A stretch of DNA of 29,543 bases from JBDTOX01 sp039933015 (GTDB lineage Bacteria; Pseudomonadota; Gammaproteobacteria; Burkholderiales; Methylophilaceae), in assembly GCA_039933015.1 (NCBI GenBank), contig JBDTOX010000144.1:1-29543 (forward strand), read 5' to 3'. The notes under the pieces are model-generated. The model had not been told where the DNA came from and did no database searches. It saw only the letters and a list, made by a program, of their open reading frames with translations. Of the stretch, positions 17,006-23,359 are shown piece by piece. Made by a program: the position numbers and the translations under genes. Positions within the stretch are counted from its first letter, which is position 1; the number at the start of each line of letters is the position of its first letter.

Positions 17006-17083
17006 ATGATGAAATGGTCTGAGCCAGCATTCTGCGATGTGCGTCTTGGTTTTGAAGTGACTGCATACGTTTACGTGCGCTAA
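17006..17083 (+). CDS. pqqA: PqqA-type precursor peptide
   Basis: This 25-residue peptide has the PqqA pattern: a Trp and Pro-Ala-Phe near the N-terminus, then RLGFEVTAYVYVR. The Glu-Val-Thr-Ala-Tyr segment (Glu17 and Tyr21) holds the glutamate and tyrosine that PqqE joins in PQQ synthesis. AAGGAGAG lies just upstream. The ATGs at 17006 and 17009 are both possible, the second having better spacing. It is followed by a hairpin and then pqqD. A Cys at position 10 and the C-terminal VYVR are small differences from textbook PqqA. The gene is easily missed because of its size. Confidence 0.88.
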   Translation: MMKWSEPAFCDVRLGFEVTAYVYVR

Positions 17084-17091
17084 GCAGTCGC

Positions 17092-17114
17092 GGGCGCGGC
17101 GAGAAGTCGCGCCC
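17092..17114 (+). terminator. Hairpin between pqqA and pqqD (attenuator or processing site)
   Basis: GGGCGCG at 17092-17098 pairs perfectly with CGCGCCC at 17108-17114 across a 9-base loop. There is no T run. Its position just after a tiny precursor gene fits a role in keeping more pqqA message than pqqDE message. Confidence 0.5.
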
Positions 17115-17137
17115 TTAACAAGGATAAGGAAGCCCTC

Positions 17138-17434
17138 ATGTCTGAACAATTAACATTCCAGTCCCATGATCGGCCCGTGCTCAACTCGATGTTTCTGCTG
17201 CGCTGGGAAAAGACCCAGGACGCGCATGTGCTGCTCTATCCGGAAGGCGTGATCAAGCTGAACGGCAGCGCCGCGGAAATCCTGAAACGCTGCACGGGTG
17301 AAACCACGGTCGCCGACATGGTGGGTGAACTGAAAACGCTGTTCGTCGATGGCGAAGCGGAAATAGAAAACGGTATTTACAGATTTTTGGAGACTTCACA
17401 TGCCAAAGGATGGATCAGAAATAGTCAGCCTTGA
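17138..17434 (+). CDS. pqqD: PqqD peptide-binding chaperone
   Basis: PqqD is the RiPP recognition element that binds the PqqA peptide and presents it to PqqE. This 98-residue protein has the family features: an N-terminal Arg-Pro followed by LNSMFLLRWEKTQDAHVLLYP, then EGVIKLNGSAAEILKRC and GETTVADMVGEL, giving the usual beta-beta-beta and three-helix layout. It starts at ATG 17138 with AAGGATAAGGA upstream. Its last 35 bases overlap pqqE, which indicates a tight link in production of the two partners. Confidence 0.9.
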   Translation: MSEQLTFQSHDRPVLNSMFLLRWEKTQDAHVLLYPEGVIKLNGSAAEILKRCTGETTVADMVGELKTLFVDGEAEIENGIYRFLETSHAKGWIRNSQP

Positions 17435-18542
17435 TGGGCAAGGCAAGCCGATGTGGCTGGTGCTGGAACTGACCTACCGCTGTCCACTCAAGTGCGTGTG
17501 GTGCAACAACCCGCTGAATTTCGACCAGTATGCGGACAAGGAACTCTCAACCTCCGAATGGAAGCGCGTGCTGCGCGAAGGTCGCGAACTGGGCGCGTTG
17601 CAGCTCGGCTTTTCCGGCGGCGAGCCGATGCTGCGCGACGATATCGAGGAATTGGTGGAGGAGGCGGAGCGTCTCGGCTATTACACCAACCTGATCACTT
17701 CCGGCGTTGGTCTCACACCGGAGCGCCTGAGCGCGTTGAAGAAGGCCGGGCTGAAGCAGATTCAATTGAGCATCCAGTCTGCCGAGCGCGCGCTCACCGA
17801 CAGGCTGGTTGGCGCCCGTGCACACGACCTCAAGCTGGAGGTGGCGAAGCGCATCAAGGCCGAAGGTTTCCCGATGGTGCTCAACGTGCCGGTCTTCCGC
17901 CAGAACATCGATCAGGTGGAAGAAATCCTGGCGATGGCGGCAGAGATCGGTGTTGATTACCTCGAATTTGCCAACATCCAGTATTACAACTGGGCGCTGC
18001 TCAACCGCGACGAACTGCTGCCGACACGCGAACAGCTGGAACGTGCCGAAGCCGCAGTTGCCAAGGCGCGCGAGCGCCTCGGCGGACGCATGACGATATA
18101 TTTCGTGGTGCCGGACTATTTCGAGACGCGTCCCAAGGCATGCATGAACGGCTGGGGCACAATACACCTTACCGTCGCCCCCGACGGCGCGGCCTTGCCC
18201 TGCCAGGAAGTGCGCGTGATCGAAGGGCTGGAATTCCCCACCGTGCGCGAACATAGCCTGCAGTGGCTGTGGGAAGAGTCGCCGCTGTTCCAGAAATTCC
18301 GTGGCAACGAGTGGATGCATGAGCCCTGCCGCACCTGCGACGAAAAGGAAAAGGACTTTGGCGGCTGCCGCTGCCAGGCATTTCTGCTGACCGGTGACGC
18401 TTCCAACACCGACCCGGCTTGCTCCAAATCACCGCATCATCACGTGATCGAGATGGCAGTCAGCAGCAGTCGCAGTAAAGATCGCGAGCACCGTCCTCTG
18501 ATCGCGCGGGTAGCGGGAGCCAGGACCGAGGTGCGCGGATGA
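17400..18542 (+). CDS. pqqE: PqqA peptide cyclase (radical SAM) PqqE
   Basis: PqqE makes the carbon-carbon bond between Glu and Tyr of PqqA. This 380-residue protein has the radical SAM cysteines Cys28, Cys32 and Cys35 (RCPLKCVWCNNPL), the SAM motif SGGEPMLRDD and a C-terminal SPASM domain. That domain contains KACMNGWG, LPCQEVR, EPCRTCDEKEKDFGGCRCQA and TDPACS. This pattern matches true PqqE and not only a generic SPASM enzyme. GGAG precedes ATG 17400 by 7 bases. Its stop overlaps the next small gene (ATGA). No pqqB or pqqC is found within the window. Confidence 0.93.
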   Translation: MPKDGSEIVSLDGQGKPMWLVLELTYRCPLKCVWCNNPLNFDQYADKELSTSEWKRVLREGRELGALQLGFSGGEPMLRDDIEELVEEAERLGYYTNLITSGVGLTPERLSALKKAGLKQIQLSIQSAERALTDRLVGARAHDLKLEVAKRIKAEGFPMVLNVPVFRQNIDQVEEILAMAAEIGVDYLEFANIQYYNWALLNRDELLPTREQLERAEAAVAKARERLGGRMTIYFVVPDYFETRPKACMNGWGTIHLTVAPDGAALPCQEVRVIEGLEFPTVREHSLQWLWEESPLFQKFRGNEWMHEPCRTCDEKEKDFGGCRCQAFLLTGDASNTDPACSKSPHHHVIEMAVSSSRSKDREHRPLIARVAGARTEVRG

Positions 18543-18640
18543 AGACACTATTCGATACCGCCGGCGGTACGATTGCGACTGGCCTGCTGCTGACGCTGGT
18601 GCTGTACCTGATGGTGCGGCAACTGGTTGCAGGGGGCTGA
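18539..18640 (+). CDS. 33-residue single-span membrane peptide
   Basis: This short frame starts at an ATG that overlaps the pqqE stop by 4 bases, the usual sign of translational coupling. It encodes a single hydrophobic helix, TIATGLLLTLVLYLMV, flanked by a lysine/aspartate N-terminus and a short C-terminus with Arg and Gln. The next gene starts 7 bases after its stop. No known family is recognised. It could be a small subunit for the following membrane protein. The coupling and the clean membrane helix are the reasons for calling it. Confidence 0.6.
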   Translation: MKTLFDTAGGTIATGLLLTLVLYLMVRQLVAGG

Positions 18641-18647
18641 GCGCATC

Positions 18648-19154
18648 ATGGTATTGCACGTATTCGATTTCCTGCTGCGCTGGGCACATTTCATCGCCGC
18701 GCTGATCTGGATCGGTCACAACTACGCCAGCGTGGTGCAGCGCCCGAACTACCGGCCGCTGGCGCGGGAAGAGCTGGTGAACAACGAGGGCGCGACCTTC
18801 ATGTCGTTGCTTAACCGCGAGCACGGTACCTTCCGCTATGCCTCAGTCGTGGCTTGGGCCAGCGGCGTCCTGATGCTGTGGCAGCGCGGCTGGCTGATGG
18901 ACGCGCTGACGCTGAACGGCTATTTCGCCGTGATCGGCACCGGTTTCTGGATAGGCACGCTGATGCTGGGCAACCTGTGGCTGGTGCTATGGCCGAACCA
19001 GAAGAAAGTGCTGGGCTTCGTGCCGGCGACCGTCGACGAGCGCATCCGCTGCGCGCGCATCACACATCTGTCGTCGCGCACCAACACTATGCTGTCGATC
19101 CCGCTGTTGTTTTTCATGGCTGCCAGTTCGCACGGCGCGGCGCTGTTTAATTGA
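18648..19154 (+). CDS. Membrane protein like the PuuD/urate-oxidase N-terminal domain
   Basis: This 168-residue protein has about four membrane segments. It resembles the Urate_ox_N membrane domain (PF06181) found in PuuD-type urate oxidases. Shared-looking elements include LLRWAHFIAALIWIGHNYA at the start, the segment MLGNLWLVLWPNQKKVLG, and SSRTNTMLSIPLLFFMAASSH at the end. The cytochrome c domain of full-length PuuD is absent. Histidines in the first and last segments could bind heme. ATG 18648 lies 7 bases after the small membrane peptide, with AGGGGG upstream. Its place in the pqqADE operon suggests a redox step at the membrane, which is inference. Urate oxidation is unlikely to be its job here. 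Confidence 0.7.
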   Translation: MVLHVFDFLLRWAHFIAALIWIGHNYASVVQRPNYRPLAREELVNNEGATFMSLLNREHGTFRYASVVAWASGVLMLWQRGWLMDALTLNGYFAVIGTGFWIGTLMLGNLWLVLWPNQKKVLGFVPATVDERIRCARITHLSSRTNTMLSIPLLFFMAASSHGAALFN

Positions 19155-19155
19155 T

Positions 19156-20253
19156 GTGACATCTCACGTTTTCAATTTCGCAGCCGGTCCCGGTATTATG
19201 CCGGCCGCAGTGCTGGAACAGGCGCAGCGTGAGTTTCTCGACTGGAACGGCCGTGGGCTGTCGATGCTGGAAATGCCATTCACCGGCGACGAATTCAAGG
19301 GCATCCTACACCGTACCCAGGGCAATCTGCGGGCGCTGCTCAAAGTGCCGGACAACTACCGCATCCTGTTCATGCATGGTGGCGCCTCCGCGCAGTTTTC
19401 GCTGGTGCCGCTCAATTTGCTGGGTAACGCCAAGTGTGCAGACTATCTGGAAACCGGCTACTGGTCGTGGAGAGCCCTCACCGAAGCGCGCCGCTACTGT
19501 ACCATCAGCATTGCCGGCAGCAGTCGCGACACCGATTTCGACCGTGTACCTTCGCAAGACGAACTGCATCTTGACCCGGAGGCGGCCTATTGCCATTACA
19601 CCAGCAACGAAACCGCTAACGGTGTGCAGTTCCATTACGTGCCGGATAGCGGTGAAGTGCCGTTGGTGGCGGACATGACCTCGGACTTTCTCAGCCGGCC
19701 ACTGGATATCAGCCGCTACGGAATGATCTACGCCAGCTCGCAGAAGAACATTGGCCCGGCCGGATTCACCGTTGTTATAGTGCGCGAGGATTTGTTCGGA
19801 CGCGCGCATTCCGCAACGCCGGTGGTGTTCAACTATCGCCTGCAGAGTGATGCCAATTCGCTGCTGAATACTCCGGTCACCTTCGCCGTCTATCTCGCCG
19901 ACCTGGTGTTTCAATGGTTGGCAGAAATGGGCGGGGTGGCTGCGATGGAGCAAAACAGCCTGCGACGCAGCCGACTGCTGTACCAGGTAATCGATGACAG
20001 CGGTGGTTTCTATCGCTGCCCGGTGCAGCCTCTACAGCGCTCGCGTGTAAGCATCTGCTTTACGCTCGCCGATGCCATGCTCACGCCGCTGTTCCTGAGC
20101 GCAGCGGCGCAGCATGGACTGATTAATCTCAAGGGGCACAAGATGACAGGTGGCGTACGCGCCAGCATCTACAACGCCATGCCGGGCGAGGGTGTTAGCG
20201 TACTGACGGCGTTCATGCGCCAGTTTGCTGAGGATCATGCCGCGCATGTATGA
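19156..20253 (+). CDS. SerC-like class V aminotransferase with altered substrate site
   Basis: This 365-residue PLP enzyme is clearly related to phosphoserine aminotransferase SerC (FNFAAGPGIMP at the start, YASSQKNIGPAG with PLP-binding Lys197, and GGVRASIYNAMP near the end). SerC converts 3-phosphohydroxypyruvate to phosphoserine. The His-Arg pair that in SerC contacts the substrate phosphate (His41-Arg42 in E. coli) is replaced by Phe42-Thr43 (MPFTGDEF), and Arg329 is replaced by Lys329. His328 and Arg335 remain. A changed substrate is therefore likely, though a true SerC cannot be ruled out. The start is GTG at 19156, 1 base after the preceding stop. It overlaps the next gene by 8 bases if ATG 20246 is used. 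Confidence 0.8.
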   Translation: MTSHVFNFAAGPGIMPAAVLEQAQREFLDWNGRGLSMLEMPFTGDEFKGILHRTQGNLRALLKVPDNYRILFMHGGASAQFSLVPLNLLGNAKCADYLETGYWSWRALTEARRYCTISIAGSSRDTDFDRVPSQDELHLDPEAAYCHYTSNETANGVQFHYVPDSGEVPLVADMTSDFLSRPLDISRYGMIYASSQKNIGPAGFTVVIVREDLFGRAHSATPVVFNYRLQSDANSLLNTPVTFAVYLADLVFQWLAEMGGVAAMEQNSLRRSRLLYQVIDDSGGFYRCPVQPLQRSRVSICFTLADAMLTPLFLSAAAQHGLINLKGHKMTGGVRASIYNAMPGEGVSVLTAFMRQFAEDHAAHV

Positions 20254-21145
20254 ATCGCTTTCAGCACTGGTGGGCAGGTTAGGTACGCCTTACGCGCGCA
20301 AGCTGGCTGCTGCTTCCATACGCATAGCCGGAGCATTCGCTGGCGCGCGGCCTTCGCCTGACATGCTACGTCGTATCATGGGTTTGTCGTTCCCATCCCC
20401 GCTCGGACTGGCCGCCGGATTCGACAAGCATGGCGCCTTGTATCCTGCGCTGGCAGGGCTGGGTTTCGGTTTTGCCGAGATCGGCTCCGTGACCCCGCGG
20501 CCGCAAACTGGTCGCAGTCCCGGATTGGCGGCGGTTGTGGCTAGACTGGCCGGTTACCGCGCGCCGCGGCCGATCCCGCTCGGGGTTAGCATTAGCATGA
20601 ATCTCGCGACGCCATTCGACCAGATGGCGCAGGACTATCTCGATTGCCTGGCAGGGGTGTGGGAGTACGCCGATTACATTACTTTGAACCTGGGTGTGCG
20701 TGCCGGCCCCGACTTGCATCTGCAGGAAAACCGTGCAGCACTGTACAGCGTATTCGCTGCTGTCAAGAAGGAGCAGGCGCTACTTACTGCCGCCAGCGGC
20801 TATCGGCTGCCTATTGTAGTCAAGCTCGACCAGGCGCGCGGTGATACAGATGCTTTGCTGGGGTGCGTGCGTGAGTTTGCCTTTGATGGCCTGCTACTGA
20901 GCGGAGAAGCGCCAAGGATGAACGGGGCGCACCAGCTTGCCGCGCTGGAGCGGGTAGCGAGCAGGTTGCATGACGAAATGCCGGTTATCTCTGTGGGTGG
21001 CATTCGCACAGCCTGGGATGCGCAAGACAGGCTGAACGCTGGCGCCGCGTTGCTGCAGGTCTACACGGGATTGGTGGATTCGGGGCCGTGGCTGGTGCAG
21101 CATATCAATCGTCACCTCGGCACAACGTCTCCCCGAGGGCGCTAG
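20246..21145 (+). CDS. PyrD-like flavoprotein lacking dihydroorotate dehydrogenase residues
   Basis: This 299-residue protein resembles class 2 dihydroorotate dehydrogenase, which passes electrons from dihydroorotate to quinone. The FMN-barrel elements remain: GLAAGFDKHG with Lys61, EIGSVTPRPQ, VISVGGIR and LQVYTGLV. The substrate side is not kept. The NRMGFNN-type loop is absent, the catalytic Ser in the NISSPNTPG motif aligns with Val151 in NLGVRAG, and the NTT motif is replaced by LLSGEAP. The protein is also shorter than PyrD (about 336). It is likely an FMN enzyme with another substrate. ATG 20246 fits the PyrD N-terminus; ATG 20237 or TTG 20225 are options. Confidence 0.8.
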   Translation: MYESLSALVGRLGTPYARKLAAASIRIAGAFAGARPSPDMLRRIMGLSFPSPLGLAAGFDKHGALYPALAGLGFGFAEIGSVTPRPQTGRSPGLAAVVARLAGYRAPRPIPLGVSISMNLATPFDQMAQDYLDCLAGVWEYADYITLNLGVRAGPDLHLQENRAALYSVFAAVKKEQALLTAASGYRLPIVVKLDQARGDTDALLGCVREFAFDGLLLSGEAPRMNGAHQLAALERVASRLHDEMPVISVGGIRTAWDAQDRLNAGAALLQVYTGLVDSGPWLVQHINRHLGTTSPRGR

Positions 21146-21376
21146 AGGCAGCCGCCATAGCTTCCACAGTGTCAGTCGTACAGATTTGTCGTCTGATAGC
21201 ACCAGCGCATGTGCGCTTCATGGTACGCAGCGATTTTCCGGCAAGCTTTCCGCAAAATCTTTGTCGTCTCGGATAGCAGAATCAGCAACTAACCCACAAG
21301 CACAGTTGTTACAGCTAAAACAATGGGCTACAGCCAATTTAAGCTGGCTATCCAAGGCAATCCCTTCAGCCCAAGC

Positions 21377-21832
21377 CTACAGGAATACTCTGCGCGCCTG
21401 CAGTAAGGTGCTTTGCCAGCCTAAATGACTGTAGTAACCTGAAGCAGGTTCATTGCTGATATCCATCAGCAGTTGTGCGCGTGTCGCGCCATTCTCTTTT
21501 GCCCAGGCCAGGACGCTTTCCAGAAGTGTCTTGCCTATACCCTTGCCGCGATATTTAACACTTACCACCATGTCTTCAACCCATGCGGATGGGGCGCCCT
21601 GTGCCGTGGAGATGACAAGCTGCGCGCTTACCATGCCTATGACTTTCCCTTGTTCATTTCTTGCAATTTTGATTCTCGCGCTGGAAGGGTTTGCGATCAG
21701 CAGTGCCAGCCCTTGAGCTTGCTTCACATGGTCTGGAGTAAAGTCCTGTTCGATGCTGAATAGTTCATCAAGGAGATGCACCAGGTCAGGGATGTCTTCC
21801 TGCCTGGCATCGCCGATTATTATTTCTTCCAC
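21377..21832 (-). CDS. GNAT-family N-acetyltransferase
   Basis: This 151-residue protein transfers an acetyl group from acetyl-CoA to an amine. The acetyl-CoA motif appears as VSVKYRGKGIGKTLLESVL, preceded by the beta strand of WVEDMVV. The substrate is unknown. The start is GTG at 21832, with GAGGAG 5 bases upstream formed by the last codons of the regulator gene, so the two genes are translationally linked. The 231-base gap between it and the convergent PyrD-like gene holds no clear gene or terminator. Confidence 0.85.
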   Translation of the reverse strand: MEEIIIGDARQEDIPDLVHLLDELFSIEQDFTPDHVKQAQGLALLIANPSSARIKIARNEQGKVIGMVSAQLVISTAQGAPSAWVEDMVVSVKYRGKGIGKTLLESVLAWAKENGATRAQLLMDISNEPASGYYSHLGWQSTLLQARRVFL

Positions 21833-21834
21833 TA

Positions 21835-22476
21835 TTACTCCTCAATCAGGTCCAAATTGGGTGCGTCGTAATGAATGATGGCTAAAAATCGGATAGGAGT
21901 TTGAATCAGGTGCTCGGGCCCATGTGGTATTTCACCGCGAAAGGTCAGCGAATCTCCCGGCGTGAGCACGAAAGTTTCTTCCCCTACACGATATTCCAGT
22001 TCGCCTTCCATCATATGGATGAATTCAGTGCCTGCATGTTCAAACGAGGGAAACTCTTCGCCGGCATCATCCAGGTTGATCAGAAATGGTTCGAAAGTTT
22101 TCTGGGGTCCCTGGTCATAGGCAAGCAGGTGGTAGGTGTGCCCACTGCGCGTACCACGACGTACGACTTCCATGCCTTCGCCATTTTTCACGAACTGCAC
22201 GGCACCGGTGGGTAAATTATAGTGCCGAAATAGTCGAGATAACGTGACCCCAAGCGCGTTGGCGAGTTGCTCCAAAGTATCAAGGCTGGTAGCAGCCAGG
22301 CCATTTTCAATCTTGCTCAGCATGCCTCGACTGATTCCGGCAAGCTCGGAGACCTCAGCGATAGTGAGATTATGCTGAAGTCGTAACTGGCGGATAGTAC
22401 TGCCTAGATGCCGACCTAACGATTTGCTTGGCACTTCCGGAGGCATAGTTCCAGGAGATGATTTTTTTGAAGTCAT
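21835..22476 (-). CDS. XRE-family regulator with C-terminal cupin domain
   Basis: This 213-residue protein has an N-terminal helix-turn-helix of the XRE type (about residues 25-80, with IAEVSELAGISRGMLSKIEN). A C-terminal cupin sensor follows, with EFIHMMEGELEYRVGEETFVLTPGDSLTFRGEIPHG. This layout is shared with PuuR and similar regulators of amine and amino-acid metabolism. The cupin likely binds a small ligand. It is divergent from the Fae-like gene and linked to the GNAT gene. It may regulate the Fae-like gene or the methyl-amine oxidation genes, which is inference from position. Confidence 0.88.
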   Translation of the reverse strand: MTSKKSSPGTMPPEVPSKSLGRHLGSTIRQLRLQHNLTIAEVSELAGISRGMLSKIENGLAATSLDTLEQLANALGVTLSRLFRHYNLPTGAVQFVKNGEGMEVVRRGTRSGHTYHLLAYDQGPQKTFEPFLINLDDAGEEFPSFEHAGTEFIHMMEGELEYRVGEETFVLTPGDSLTFRGEIPHGPEHLIQTPIRFLAIIHYDAPNLDLIEE

Positions 22477-22534
22477 TATTGGATACCTGAAATAATATTA
22501 AGTAATTAATTATAAATAAAAATTATGCTTATTC

Positions 22535-22549
22535 CAGAGATCGTCTCTG
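22535..22549. promoter_or_regulatory. Inverted repeat CAGAGA-TCG-TCTCTG, possible operator
   Basis: A perfect 6+3+6 inverted repeat sits 59 bases upstream of the XRE regulator in the AT-rich divergent gap (22477-22731). It is a reasonable candidate for binding by that regulator. A second repeat, TGCATA-TT-TATGCA, lies at 22646-22659, closer to the Fae-like gene. Confidence 0.35.
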
Positions 22550-22613
22550 TGGGCGATATTATAATAAGAAGCTATAAATGCTGTTGTTGTAGCCTTGGTA
22601 ATATAGTATTAAT

Positions 22614-22642
22614 GTTTCATTATAGTAAATAAAAGTTATAAT
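22614..22642 (+). promoter_or_regulatory. Candidate promoter of the Fae-like gene
   Basis: A perfect -10 box TATAAT (22637-22642) lies 17 bases after a poor -35 (GTTTCA, 22614-22619). The palindrome at 22646-22659 would cover the transcription start, a position suited to repression. Confidence 0.4.
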
Positions 22643-22731
22643 CAGTGCATATTTATGCATGCTTTGGCAAGTTTTGTTAAGCAAGATAAAGTCCTTATCA
22701 ATTACATATTTATTACAACGGGAAAACGAAA

Positions 22732-23280
22732 ATGAATGAACGAATTGTAATGCGTACAGGTGAAGCTTTGGTCGCCGGCGGACCTCCGGGCACGGCAGCC
22801 GAACCGGAAATCATTATTGGTGAACTGGATGGACCGGTTGGTACGGCGATTGCCACGCTTACCGGCGACCAGGTAAAAGGCCATACCCGGGTATTTGCGA
22901 TATTGAATACGGACGTTCAGGTGCGCCCCATAACGCTAATGGTGAGCAAAGTTACCGTTACCAGCAGTAAGTACACCAATATCCTGATGGGTACTGTACA
23001 GGCAGCGATTGCCAATGGCGTGCTTGATGCCGTGCGTGCGGGAGATATTCCGAAAGAAAAGGCTAATGATCTCGGTATTATCGTTTCCGTATGGCTTAAT
23101 CCCAGCGTCGTCGATGATGACAAGCTGGATCATCAGATTCTTTTTGATATTCATCGCAAGGCTACCGCCAAAGCGATTCATAAAGCGATGACCAACACGC
23201 CGGACATTGACTGGCTATTGGAAAATCAGGACAAGATCACCCATAAATACTTTCAAATGGGGTTGGATGGGAAAATCTAA
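22732..23280 (+). CDS. Formaldehyde-activating enzyme homologue (Fae-like)
   Basis: Fae joins formaldehyde to tetrahydromethanopterin in methylotrophs. This 182-residue protein is a distant family member: GEALVAGG, EIIIGELDGPVGTAI, ITLMVSKVTVTSS and GVLDAVRAGDIPKEKANDLG follow the Fae pattern. The segment that holds the catalytic His in Fae (NEVAHIDLIIG) is here rewritten as TAAEPEIIIG without His. It is therefore closer to the poorly understood Fae paralogues than to Fae itself. It has its own promoter region and a strong terminator, so it is likely a single-gene transcript. Its position near methyl-amine oxidation genes supports a formaldehyde-linked role, perhaps binding or sensing. Confidence 0.82.
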   Translation: MNERIVMRTGEALVAGGPPGTAAEPEIIIGELDGPVGTAIATLTGDQVKGHTRVFAILNTDVQVRPITLMVSKVTVTSSKYTNILMGTVQAAIANGVLDAVRAGDIPKEKANDLGIIVSVWLNPSVVDDDKLDHQILFDIHRKATAKAIHKAMTNTPDIDWLLENQDKITHKYFQMGLDGKI

Positions 23281-23301
23281 CACAGCAGGGTAGTTAGTTC
23301 A

Positions 23302-23341
23302 AAAATCCGGCAATTGTCCCACGCGACAATTGCCGGATTTT
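23302..23341. terminator. Bidirectional intrinsic terminator
   Basis: A perfect 17-bp stem (23302-23318 with 23325-23341) with a 6-base loop has an A run at its left end and a T run at its right end. It lies between the convergent Fae-like and N-formylglutamate deformylase genes and can end transcripts from both sides. Confidence 0.92.
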
Positions 23342-23359
23342 CTTTATGGCTCTCGCATT

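Noticed and set aside
17547..18320. Minus-strand frame of about 257 codons opposite pqqE
   Set aside because: pqqE is certain from its motifs. The opposite frame has no ribosome site and no known family.
17006..18542. Reading the cluster as a plain PQQ operon
   Set aside because: PqqA, PqqD and PqqE are close to the classical proteins, but pqqB and pqqC are absent here and four unrelated genes follow in the same apparent operon. The plain reading remains possible if pqqBC are elsewhere.
21146..21428. Plus-strand frame (21186-21428) after the PyrD-like gene
   Set aside because: It runs into the 3' end of the convergent GNAT gene, has no clear ribosome site, and its low-complexity sequence matches nothing known.
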